From the NCBI GenBank assembly GCA_003153875.1, contig PMBY01000111.1, forward strand, positions 1 through 17,265: 17,265 nt of DNA, read 5' to 3'. This DNA comes from Myxococcales bacterium (GTDB taxonomy: Bacteria; Myxococcota; Polyangia; Fen-1088). Shown here in pieces: positions 7,049 to 15,103 of the stretch. The notes under the pieces were generated by a model. It saw only the letters and a list, made by a program, of their open reading frames with translations. It made no database searches and had not been told where the DNA came from. Positions within the stretch are counted from its first letter, which is position 1; each line of letters begins with the position of its first letter. The translations under genes were made by a program, and so were the position numbers.

Positions 7049-8485
7049 TCAAGCCGAACCAGGCCGGTAGTCGAAAAAACCGCGCTGCTTGATGACCTCG
7101 GCGATTTTCGGCGGCACCATGTCCTCCCAGCTAGCGTCGCCTCCCTGTATGCGGCGGAGCACCTCGGGCGTGAAGATATGGAGGATGTGGGGATTGTAGT
7201 TCTCCAGTTGCACGATCGAGCCCCGCTCCACCACATACCCGAAGAGCTTGCGCAGCTCGGGGGCCAAGTCCAAGTTCGACACGGTGTTAAGTTTCTGGCT
7301 GACCGGATCGAGCCAGGGATAGACGTAAACCGTCAGGTTCCTCTGGAAGAGCTGGCCGAACGCCTCCAGGATGCCGCCGCCGAGATCGCCGTAGTACTTC
7401 TCGTCGAGCAATGGAACCAGACTGCCCGCGCCCAAGACAATGGCAATGGCCTCCGGGGTACAGCGGCGCAGGTAGGTGGCCAAGCGGTAGTACTCGAAGT
7501 AGTCCGAGATGAGCACCGTTTTGCCCGCGGCCGCCAGCACATCGGCGCGCGCCAGGAAATCCCTCGGATCGATCTCACCCCCCTCGGTGAGCAGGTTGCG
7601 CATGGTGATCTCGGCCAGCTCGACGATGGTGCCCTCGGGCTCGCCCAGGGCCTTGGCGAAGCTCGCGCGCGCGCAATCCAACATGTCGATGTTGACCTTG
7701 GTCACGGGCCGGAAGGTGCCGCGCTCCACCAGCACCGGCTTTCTGTGCAGAACCTCGCTGGGCTGCAGCACCTCACCCTTGGCGCTGAACATGGCGGCTT
7801 GCGACAGCCCCAGCTGCACCAGCTTCAGGCTAATGAGGCGATTGTCGACGTGACGAAACTCAATGCCCGAGAACTCGATCATGTCGATCTCGATTCGCTG
7901 GGTGGACAGGTTGTCGAGCAAGGACTCGACCAGCAGCTCGGGCTCGTGGTGCAGGAAGAAGGCGCCATAGAGCAGGTTCACGCCCACCACACCCAGGGCT
8001 TCCTGTTGCAGCTGCGCTTCCCCGTCCAGCATGCGCACATGCAGCACGATCTGGCTCTCCTGCTCGCGGGGATGGCTCTGGAACTTGAGCCCCATCCAGC
8101 CGTGGCAGTCCTTGTCGTTGCGGAAGCTCTTGGCCGCCACCGTGTCGGCGAACACGAAGAACGCGGTGGTGTCGCCGCGGGCCGCACTCAAGCGCGTCAG
8201 GTTCTTTTCGTGCTCGTAGTCGAGCATGCGCTGCAGCCGCTCGCGCGACACGTAGCGCTCGGTGTGGCCGTAGATGGCATCGCTGACCGCCATATCGTAC
8301 GCGGAGGTGCTCTTGGCGATGGTGCCGGCGGCGCCACCCACGCGGAAGAACCAGCGCGCCACCTCCTGACCGGCGCCAATCTCGGCAAAGGTTCCGTAGC
8401 GTCGCTCGTCCAGATTGATGTACAGCGCCTTGCGGTGGGTATCGAGGCGGTCGGCGCTCTGGAAATCGCGGGGGGGGGAAGCCAT
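7049..8485 (-). CDS. Conserved protein of about 478 residues, function unassigned
   Basis: I recognise the sequence as a widely distributed bacterial family that I recall under conflicting annotations (nicotinate-nucleotide adenylyltransferase, 'TonB-dependent receptor', hypothetical). I see no HxGH adenylyltransferase motif and no beta-barrel or signal peptide, so neither name is supported. Characteristic stretches are YGTFAEIGAGQEVARWFF (residues 30-47), VGGAAGTIAKSTSAYD, FFVFADTVAAK, CHGWMGLKFQ, QQEALGVVGVNLLYG, VERGTFRPVTKVNIDML, and a charged C-terminus with DASWEDMVP. It appears soluble and cytoplasmic. ATG 8485 fits where the conserved part begins and leaves room for promoters; ATG 8578 would add 31 residues and leave only 8 bases before divergent xerC. 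A run of nine C lies in codons 3-6. It is probably co-transcribed with the cysteine synthase gene. Confidence 0.85.
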   Translation of the reverse strand: MASPPRDFQSADRLDTHRKALYINLDERRYGTFAEIGAGQEVARWFFRVGGAAGTIAKSTSAYDMAVSDAIYGHTERYVSRERLQRMLDYEHEKNLTRLSAARGDTTAFFVFADTVAAKSFRNDKDCHGWMGLKFQSHPREQESQIVLHVRMLDGEAQLQQEALGVVGVNLLYGAFFLHHEPELLVESLLDNLSTQRIEIDMIEFSGIEFRHVDNRLISLKLVQLGLSQAAMFSAKGEVLQPSEVLHRKPVLVERGTFRPVTKVNIDMLDCARASFAKALGEPEGTIVELAEITMRNLLTEGGEIDPRDFLARADVLAAAGKTVLISDYFEYYRLATYLRRCTPEAIAIVLGAGSLVPLLDEKYYGDLGGGILEAFGQLFQRNLTVYVYPWLDPVSQKLNTVSNLDLAPELRKLFGYVVERGSIVQLENYNPHILHIFTPEVLRRIQGGDASWEDMVPPKIAEVIKQRGFFDYRPGSA

Positions 8486-8586
8486 GGCCTGTGCCAATCT
8501 CAGGCTACCATGTTCAGGGCCAGTCCCACCGGCCAGACGTGCCAGTAATTCGCGTACCCATCGGGATGGCGCTAGCATCTTGCAGG
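8486..8586. promoter_or_regulatory. Divergent intergenic region between the conserved gene and xerC
   Basis: These 101 bases separate two start codons facing away from each other, so promoters for both the conserved gene/cysteine synthase unit and the xerC-hslVU operon should lie here. No consensus -35/-10 pair stands out. TAGCAT at 8573-8578 is a weak -10 candidate for xerC; if used, it would leave almost no leader. Neither start codon has a good Shine-Dalgarno sequence. Confidence 0.4.
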
Positions 8587-9531
8587 ATGGAACCGCTGCT
8601 CGAGCTCTTTCGCCAGCACCTGGGCAGCGAGAAACGCTCCTCGGCCCACACCTTGCGGGCCTACCTCAGCGATCTGGAGGAGCTCTTCGCCCACGCCCGC
8701 AGCGTGAATGGTCAGGATGCCGCTCAGGCGCTGAACCCTGCGGATCTCTCGACGCCAGTGTGTCGCTCGTATCTGGCCAGTCTGCACGGCCGCAACGATC
8801 CCGCCACCGTGGGCCGCAAGCTGTCGGCCATGAAGACTTTCTTTCGGTTGCTGGTGCGACGCAAGCTGCTTGCGGGCAGTCCCGTGGCGGGCCTGCGCGG
8901 GCCCAAGCGCCGGCCCCACCTGCCCGCCTTCCTGGGCAAGGACGAAGCCTCGCGTTTGCTCGAATCGGCGGGCGACGACGCTGTCCAGGCCACTGAGTGC
9001 GCACGCGACCAGGCTCTCTTGGAAGTGTTGTACGGCTCGGGCCTGCGCATCTCGGAGGCTTGCCACCTGGACCTGGACGACGCGGTCCCGGATGGCGTCG
9101 GCGCGCGCATCACGGTTCGCCAGGGCAAGGGTCGCAAGGACCGCATCGTGCCGCTTGGATCCAAGGGCTGGGATGCGATCCAAACCTACTTGCCGTTGCG
9201 TGCCACTTTGCTCGCGGGTCACGTGGCCGGGCTGGTCGACAGCGAGGCCCTGTTCCTGTCGCGGCGGGGCCGCCGCTTGGGCGATCGCGAGGCACGCCGC
9301 AAATTGGATCGGCGCGAACTCCACACCGGCGTTCGTCGCGTGTCGCCCCATGCCTTGCGCCACAGCTTCGCCACCCATCTTCTGGGAGAAGGCGCCGATC
9401 TTCGCTCAATCCAGGAACTGCTCGGCCATGCCAGCCTGCGCACCACCCAGCGCTACGCTCAAGTCGACATCGATCACCTGATGGCCGTCTACGATCGCTC
9501 CCACCCTCGCGCCCTGCTGAAAACGCGCTAG
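8587..9531 (+). CDS. xerC: Tyrosine recombinase XerC
   Basis: Site-specific recombinase that, with a XerD partner, resolves chromosome dimers at dif during division. It has 314 residues: an N-terminal SAM-like core-binding domain (about 1-95) and a catalytic domain (about 110-300). All six catalytic positions are visible: R154 (SGLRISE), K181 (QGKGRKDR), H255 and R258 ([10 protein letters not shown]), H281 (LLGHAS) and nucleophile Y290 (TTQRYAQVD). ATG 8587 gives the usual start (MEPLLELF); ATG 8566 and GTG 8491 are in frame but add non-conserved residues. It stands directly before hslV and hslU, the arrangement known from codV-clpQ-clpY in Bacillus subtilis, which favours XerC over XerD or an integrase. 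No mobile-element context is seen. Confidence 0.93.
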   Translation: MEPLLELFRQHLGSEKRSSAHTLRAYLSDLEELFAHARSVNGQDAAQALNPADLSTPVCRSYLASLHGRNDPATVGRKLSAMKTFFRLLVRRKLLAGSPVAGLRGPKRRPHLPAFLGKDEASRLLESAGDDAVQATECARDQALLEVLYGSGLRISEACHLDLDDAVPDGVGARITVRQGKGRKDRIVPLGSKGWDAIQTYLPLRATLLAGHVAGLVDSEALFLSRRGRRLGDREARRKLDRRELHTGVRRVSPHALRHSFATHLLGEGADLRSIQELLGHASLRTTQRYAQVDIDHLMAVYDRSHPRALLKTR

Positions 9532-9541
9532 GCTGCGCAGA

Positions 9542-10162
<621 letters not shown>

Positions 10163-10165
10163 CCG

Positions 10166-11560
10166 ATGGCCAGCCCCAACAAACGCCCCGAGGCGCTCAC
10201 CCCACGGGCCATCGTTGAGGAACTCGATCGCTACATCGTGGGCCAGCGCGAGGCCAAGCGCGCGGTGGCGGTGGCCCTGCGCAATCGCTGGCGCCGGCAG
10301 CAGGTGCCGCCGCCCATGCGCGACGAGATCTCGCCCAAGAACATCATGCTCATTGGCCCCACCGGCGTGGGCAAGACCGAGATCGCCCGCCGGCTGGCCA
10401 AGCTGGCGGGCGCACCCTTCGTGAAGGTCGAGGCGTCCAAGTTCACCGAGGTGGGCTACGTGGGCCGCGACGTAGATTCCATGGTGCGCGATCTGGCCGA
10501 GACCGCGGTGTCCATGTTGCGCGAAGAGGAGCGCGAGCGTTTGCGGCCGCGCGCCCGCGAGAATGCCGAGGAGCGCCTGCTCGATGTGCTTCTGCCACCG
10601 GTGCGGCCGCAGCGCCCGCCCGTGGGATCTCTGGCCGGCGCGCCCCCGACGCCCGAGGAAGTTCCAGCCGCGCCCGCAGCCGCCAGCAGCACGCGCGAGA
10701 ACCTGCGCCTGCTGCTACGCGAGGGCAAGCTTGACGAGAGGTCCGTCGAGATCGACACCAGCGACACGCCCCAGTCGTTCATCGACGTGTTTTCCGGCAC
10801 CGGCATGGAGGAGATGGTCGTCAACCTGCAGTCGATGTTCCCCCAGTCCAAGCGCACCAAGCGGCGCCGGCTGACCATCCCTGAGGCGCTGGAAGCCTTG
10901 ACCGAGGAAGAAGCCGCCAAGCTCATCGACATGGAACGCGTCACCAAGGAGGCCGTCCGGCGCGCCGAGCAAGATGGCATCATCTTCATCGATGAGCTGG
11001 ACAAGGTGGCGGGTCGCGAGGCCGGCGGTCACGGACCCGATGTGTCGCGCGAGGGTGTGCAACGCGATCTCTTGCCCATCGTGGAGGGATCCACGGTGTC
11101 GACCAAGTACGGCCCGCTCAAGACCGACCACGTGCTTTTCATCGCGGCCGGCGCCTTCCACGTGGCCAAGCCCAAGGATCTCATTCCCGAGCTGCAGGGT
11201 CGATTTCCCATCCGGGTGGAACTGGACTCGCTGACCGACGCTGACTTCGTGCGCATTCTTACCGAGCCCGAAAACGCCCTGACCAAGCAGTACACTGCCC
11301 TGCTGGCGACCGAAAAGATCCATCTCGACATTCAGGCCGACGCTATCGCCGAGATCGCACGCATCGCCGCCGAGGTCAATGCCCGCATGGAGAACATCGG
11401 CGCGCGCCGCCTGCACACTGTGATGGAGCGCCTGCTCGACGAGCTGGCCTTCGAGGCGCCCGAACTGGGCGAGCGTACCATCCCCATAACGGCTGCCTAC
11501 GTGCGCGAACGGCTGCAAGGGATCCTCAAGGACGAGGATCTGTCACAGTACGTGTTGTAG
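10166..11560 (+). CDS. hslU: HslU, ATPase and unfoldase subunit of the HslVU protease
   Basis: AAA+ Clp/Hsp100 ATPase that forms hexamers, captures and unfolds substrates and feeds them into HslV. The 464 residues suit the family. Domains in order: N-terminal part with [20 protein letters not shown] (23-42), Walker A GPTGVGKT (64-71), pore loop GYVG (97-100), the HslU-specific I domain (about 110-240, with a Pro/Ala-rich stretch near 150-175), Walker B FIDELDK with D276-E277, the box VII/sensor region [13 protein letters not shown], and the sensor-2 part [15 protein letters not shown]. The C-terminus EDLSQYVL is the conserved tail that inserts into HslV and activates it. It starts three bases after the hslV stop, in the xerC-hslV-hslU operon. 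No key residue is missing. Confidence 0.97.
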   Translation: MASPNKRPEALTPRAIVEELDRYIVGQREAKRAVAVALRNRWRRQQVPPPMRDEISPKNIMLIGPTGVGKTEIARRLAKLAGAPFVKVEASKFTEVGYVGRDVDSMVRDLAETAVSMLREEERERLRPRARENAEERLLDVLLPPVRPQRPPVGSLAGAPPTPEEVPAAPAAASSTRENLRLLLREGKLDERSVEIDTSDTPQSFIDVFSGTGMEEMVVNLQSMFPQSKRTKRRRLTIPEALEALTEEEAAKLIDMERVTKEAVRRAEQDGIIFIDELDKVAGREAGGHGPDVSREGVQRDLLPIVEGSTVSTKYGPLKTDHVLFIAAGAFHVAKPKDLIPELQGRFPIRVELDSLTDADFVRILTEPENALTKQYTALLATEKIHLDIQADAIAEIARIAAEVNARMENIGARRLHTVMERLLDELAFEAPELGERTIPITAAYVRERLQGILKDEDLSQYVL

Positions 11561-11596
11561 CTGTCTGCGTTCTGCTTTTCCCTCGGTGGCGCCAAG

Positions 11597-11618
11597 CTGA
11601 CGCTGCCTGCGTCAGGCA
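11597..11618 (+). terminator. Weak stem-loop after hslU
   Basis: Two mutually exclusive short stems overlap here: CTGACGC/GCGTCAG (11597-11603 with 11609-11615) and TGCCTG/CAGGCA (11604-11609 with 11613-11618). They lie 36-58 bases after the hslU stop. There is no T-run, so a role in ending the xerC-hslVU transcript is only possible. The rest of 11561-11770 holds a candidate -10 box and nothing else I can name. Confidence 0.25.
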
Positions 11619-11697
11619 AGCAAGATGTATGACCTTTCCCCACTGTGACGCCAGTGACCCACCCATGGCAAGCGCGCAATTGCCCTACGGAACTTGC

Positions 11698-11703
11698 TAC
11701 AAT
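11698..11703 (+). promoter_or_regulatory. Candidate -10 box (TACAAT) before the cysteine-rich repeat gene
   Basis: TACAAT, one base off the TATAAT consensus, in a locally A/T-rich patch 67 bases before ATG 11771. No convincing -35 is seen 15-19 bases upstream. GAGAGG at 11756-11761, nine bases before the ATG, is the likely ribosome binding site. Confidence 0.3.
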
Positions 11704-11770
11704 TAGAATGGACATAAACCATTGGGCATGGGTCCGAATGGCTTGCCCCGTAATTGAGAGGCACCCTCCA

Positions 11771-14700
11771 ATGACAAGAGAACGCATTGTTCATCCAGTG
11801 ACCAGTGGTCTGTCCGCAGGCCAGCTTGTCGGTTTCGGCTTCGCCGCAGTTTTCGCTCTCGCTGGAGTTGGCTGCAACACTTCAACTGTCCAAGGCGGGG
11901 AAGGCGGTTCAGGTACTGGTTCCCAGGGCAGCGGAACGAACGGAACCGGTGGCGGGCTCGTCATCATCTCGACCGGAGCCACCGGTGGCGCCGGCGGCTC
12001 AGCCGCCGCCGGTGGAGCGACCAATGTGTGCAACGCCCAGAGCACCCAAGGCTGCAAGGCCGAGTATCCCCCGGCCTGCGGCGACGGGATCAACAATCAG
12101 AATGGCATCGAGGAGTGTGACGACGGGAACGCCTTGCCCGGCGACGGGTGCAATGGTGTCTGCAAGGTCGAGGCCCACTGGCACTGTCCCTTGGATATCA
12201 GGCAAGGCCCGTGCACCCGGGATGTCGTCTGCGGCGACAAAGTGGTCGGCGCGGGCGAGGTTTGCGATGACGGCAACACCCTCGACAACGACGGCTGCAA
12301 TTCCACGTGCACGGTTCAGGATCCCCGCTACAAGTGTATCCTCGGACAACCCTGCACCCTGATTTCCCAGTGTGGCAATAAGCGCATCGAATCGGGCGAG
12401 AAGTGCGACGACGGTAACTCCAACAGCGGCGACGGCTGCAGCAGCACTTGTCAACTCGAAGCCGGGTGGGTTTGCACGACGCCGGGCACGGCATGCAGGC
12501 TGGCTCCTCACTGCGGAGATGGCGTTGTCAATACCTCGATCGGCGAAGTGTGCGACGATGGCAACCAGAAGGACAACGACGGCTGTTCCGCGGACTGCAA
12601 GACCAAGGGTGCGGGGTGTGTCTGCACACCCGGTCAACTGTGCAAGTGCCCGACCGTCAAATGCGGCAATGGCACCATCGAGGGCAGCGAGCAGTGCGAC
12701 GACGGCAACACCAAGCCTGGCGATGGCTGCTCGGGAACCTGCCAGATCGAGACCGGGTACGCTTGTCCCTTCACCAATGCCCCGTGCGTACCGGACTGTG
12801 GCGACGGCATGGTCCTCAAGCCCATGGAGCAATGCGATCCCGCTGTGAAGGGAACCAATGTGGCCGCAGCCTGCTCGAGCACCTGCAAGTTCAACCCAGG
12901 CTGGGCCTGCACCGGCGATCCCCCGAACAACTGCCACCAGACGGTGTGCGGCGACGGCAAGGTAGAGGGTTCCGAGGGCTGCGACGACGGGAACACAAAG
13001 CCGAACGACGGTTGCTCGCCAACCTGCCACTTCGAGCCGAACTGCAACTCGGCCACGGGCACTTGCACCTCGAAGTGCGGGGACGGGTTGGTCGTTAGCG
13101 AAGGTTGCGACGATGGCAACACGAACGACGGCGATGGCTGTTCTTCGAAGTGCACGGTCGAGACCGGCTACCAGTGCGCCCAGCCCGATTCCACCGCTGA
13201 TACCATGACCGTGCCGATCACCTACCGCGACTTCCTGCTCGGTGGCGATTTCAACGCGGCCACCGTCTCGGGTAGCAACAATGCGGTTACCGGCCTGGTT
13301 CAGGGCACGCTCGACGGCGAAGGCAAGCCGGTCCTCTCGCCGACCGCGTCGCTGGCCACCGGGCACATCACGAGTGCGGCCAGCTTCCACAATTGGTACC
13401 GGGACGTTGGGCTGCCGACCAACACCACCTACGTATCAAAGCTCCTTCTGCACAACAACGGCAATGGCGCCTTTGTGAACTGGTGGAAGGACAACCAAGA
13501 GTGGATGTCCTATTCCAATACTCGCTGGTGTTCGGACGCAACCTGCACAAACTGCAACGCTCCGGCGTACGTCAACGACGGCACAATGCATTGCTTTGCT
13601 GCGTGTACGCCCTGGGGCGCGGGCAACACCAGTCCCTGTGTGGCCGACCAGTCGCTGGTCCCTGGCAATCCGCTTTTTTTCCCGCTCGACAACGTGCCGG
13701 GCATGATCACGCCGACCTCCGCCTATGCGCCCGGCGAGACCCCACCTATGTACAGCGGCACCTGGACCTTTGAAACAGGAACGCCGCCGCCCCAGCACAA
13801 CTTCAGCTTCACCAGCGAGGTACGCTACTGGTTCAGCTATTCGACGAGCAAGCAATACACGCTTGATTTCACCGGCGACGATGACGTCTGGGTCTTCGTC
13901 AACCGCAAGCTGGCAGTGGATCTGGGGGGCATTCATACCCCGGTCGAGGGACAGATCGTGCTCAACGCGACCGGTGGCGGAACCGTCACCGTGACCCCGA
14001 CCGCGGGCGCCGCCTGCAAGACCGAGGGCGTTCTTTCGACTTGCACGGGCGTCCAGAGCAAGGTCGATCTGGGCATGGTGAACAACGGGGTCTACGAGAT
14101 CGTCGTGTTCCAGGCAGAACGAGCGTGGAACGGCTCGACCTACAAACTCACCCTGAGCGGATTCAACGATCTGCCGAGTGCCTGTGGGCCCATCTGCGGC
14201 GACGGTGTGGTGGCGCCCGGCGAACAATGCGACAATGGAAAAGACAACCTGGGCGGGTACAATCAGTGTGGCTTGGATTGTTTGCTCGGGCCCTATTGCG
14301 GCGACGGAAAGGTGGAGGCTGGCAAGGAAGATTGCGACAACGGCGAGAACGACGACGTCTACGGAGCCACTTCCGGGTGCGCTCCTGATTGCAAGCTGCC
14401 GGCCCGCTGTGGTGACAGCATCGTGCAGACTCAGTTTGAAGAGGAGTGCGACGATGGTTCCAGCAACCTAACCACCATAGACCCCGAGGCCGGCTACAAC
14501 GGCTGCCTGGCCAACTGCAAGCGCGGCCACTTCTGCGGCGACGGCACGGTCAATGGCACTGAGGCATGTGACGACGGCGTCAACGACGGCACCTACGGAA
14601 CCTGCACTCCCGACTGCACTTTGGCCCCCAGGTGCGGCGACGGCACGGTTCAGGCGGACTACGGGGAAGAATGCGAACCCATCATGACAAACGATCCCAA

Positions 14701-15046
14701 TTGCACGAACGCGTGCCGTCTACCAGGTGGGTGCGGCGACGGCATCATCGAGCCGCCCGAGGAATGCGACGACGGGGCGCTCAACAACAACGGCGACTAC
14801 GGTACCTGCGCCCCGAGCTGCATCCCCGCCCCTCACTGCGGCGACGGCATCGTGAATGGACCGGAGACGTGCGACGACGGCACCAATGACGGCTCGTACG
14901 GCGGCTGCACCCCGCAATGCAAGCTGGGCCCCCACTGCGGCGACGGCATCCCCAACGGACCCGAGGAATGCGACGACGGCCCCAAGAACGACGTGGATGG
15001 CATCTGCTCGGCGTCGTGCAAGAAGATCATCTGGCAAAACCAATGA
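11771..15046 (+). CDS. Large exported cysteine-rich protein: 8 DUF4215-type repeats, fibro-slime domain, 8 repeats
   Basis: A 1091-residue exported protein. Residues 1-35 are a signal sequence with a hydrophobic core (LVGFGFAAVFALAGVGC); Cys35 follows GVG, a poor but possible lipobox. A Gly/Thr-rich linker follows to about residue 85. Eight cysteine-rich repeats of the DUF4215/myxococcal type (CGDG..E.CDDGN...GDGCS..C) fill the part up to about 475. Residues about 485-799 are a fibro-slime (PA14-like) domain, with NWYRDV, TGDDDVWVFVNRKLAVDLGG (702-721) and VFQAERAWNGS. Eight more repeats of a variant form (CGDG..NG.E.CDDG.NDG.YG.C...C) reach the C-terminus. The acidic DDDVW motif suggests calcium-dependent ligand or glycan binding. 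No sorting tail or membrane anchor is seen at the C-terminus (KKIIWQNQ). I chose ATG 11771 for its ribosome site and signal; an upstream in-frame start at 11645 would spoil the signal. Its role in surface or matrix adhesion is inferred. Confidence 0.9.
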   Translation: MTRERIVHPVTSGLSAGQLVGFGFAAVFALAGVGCNTSTVQGGEGGSGTGSQGSGTNGTGGGLVIISTGATGGAGGSAAAGGATNVCNAQSTQGCKAEYPPACGDGINNQNGIEECDDGNALPGDGCNGVCKVEAHWHCPLDIRQGPCTRDVVCGDKVVGAGEVCDDGNTLDNDGCNSTCTVQDPRYKCILGQPCTLISQCGNKRIESGEKCDDGNSNSGDGCSSTCQLEAGWVCTTPGTACRLAPHCGDGVVNTSIGEVCDDGNQKDNDGCSADCKTKGAGCVCTPGQLCKCPTVKCGNGTIEGSEQCDDGNTKPGDGCSGTCQIETGYACPFTNAPCVPDCGDGMVLKPMEQCDPAVKGTNVAAACSSTCKFNPGWACTGDPPNNCHQTVCGDGKVEGSEGCDDGNTKPNDGCSPTCHFEPNCNSATGTCTSKCGDGLVVSEGCDDGNTNDGDGCSSKCTVETGYQCAQPDSTADTMTVPITYRDFLLGGDFNAATVSGSNNAVTGLVQGTLDGEGKPVLSPTASLATGHITSAASFHNWYRDVGLPTNTTYVSKLLLHNNGNGAFVNWWKDNQEWMSYSNTRWCSDATCTNCNAPAYVNDGTMHCFAACTPWGAGNTSPCVADQSLVPGNPLFFPLDNVPGMITPTSAYAPGETPPMYSGTWTFETGTPPPQHNFSFTSEVRYWFSYSTSKQYTLDFTGDDDVWVFVNRKLAVDLGGIHTPVEGQIVLNATGGGTVTVTPTAGAACKTEGVLSTCTGVQSKVDLGMVNNGVYEIVVFQAERAWNGSTYKLTLSGFNDLPSACGPICGDGVVAPGEQCDNGKDNLGGYNQCGLDCLLGPYCGDGKVEAGKEDCDNGENDDVYGATSGCAPDCKLPARCGDSIVQTQFEEECDDGSSNLTTIDPEAGYNGCLANCKRGHFCGDGTVNGTEACDDGVNDGTYGTCTPDCTLAPRCGDGTVQADYGEECEPIMTNDPNCTNACRLPGGCGDGIIEPPEECDDGALNNNGDYGTCAPSCIPAPHCGDGIVNGPETCDDGTNDGSYGGCTPQCKLGPHCGDGIPNGPEECDDGPKNDVDGICSASCKKIIWQNQ
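12073..13185 (+). repeat. N-terminal array of eight cysteine-rich repeats (GDGC type)
   Basis: Eight protein-level repeats of about 37-55 residues, each opening with CGDG/CGDK/CGNK/CGNG and most carrying CDDGN and (G/N)DGC. The sixth unit is degenerate (CDPAVKGTN in place of CDDGN). Each has several cysteines likely to form disulfides after export. Boundaries are approximate. Confidence 0.8.
14195..15040 (+). repeat. C-terminal array of eight cysteine-rich repeats (YG-C type)
   Basis: Eight units each opening with CGDG or CGDS. Most carry a CDDG/CDNG core followed by N-D/N-x-x-YG-x-C-x-x-x-C instead of the GDGCS of the first array. The fifth unit replaces CDDG with CEPI. The GDGC type occurs before the fibro-slime domain and the YG-C type after it. 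Boundaries are approximate. Confidence 0.8.
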
Positions 15047-15103
15047 ACCAGCTTTTCGCGCGTTGAGCGCAAGACGAGCCAAGCTTCCGCTCGGGTAGTG
15101 GCG

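Noticed and set aside
6278..8548. Long open frame of 756 codons on the + strand
   Set aside because: It lies opposite the cysteine synthase and the conserved gene, both with clear family motifs. Its protein is histidine/leucine/glutamine-rich with no recognisable domain, typical of antisense shadow frames in GC-rich DNA.
11666..11683. Sigma-54-like TGGCA...TTGC before the cysteine-rich gene
   Set aside because: Thirteen bases separate the GG and GC elements, where the sigma-54 consensus needs ten.
11645..11770. Earlier in-frame start for the cysteine-rich repeat protein
   Set aside because: It would bury the signal sequence 42 residues inside the protein. ATG 11771 has GAGAGG nine bases upstream and puts the signal at the N-terminus.
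11580..11770. Possible cyclic-di-GMP (GEMM) riboswitch before the cysteine-rich gene
   Set aside because: Fragments such as AAACCATTG are present, but the conserved core and paired stems of the riboswitch could not be found.
11999..13390. 463-codon open frame on the - strand
   Set aside because: It mirrors the cysteine-rich repeat array; its own apparent repeats are a reflection of the coding repeats on the + strand.
13674..13680. T7 run inside the fibro-slime coding region as a programmed frameshift site
   Set aside because: The reading frame continues normally into conserved sequence, and no alternative frame gives a meaningful product.
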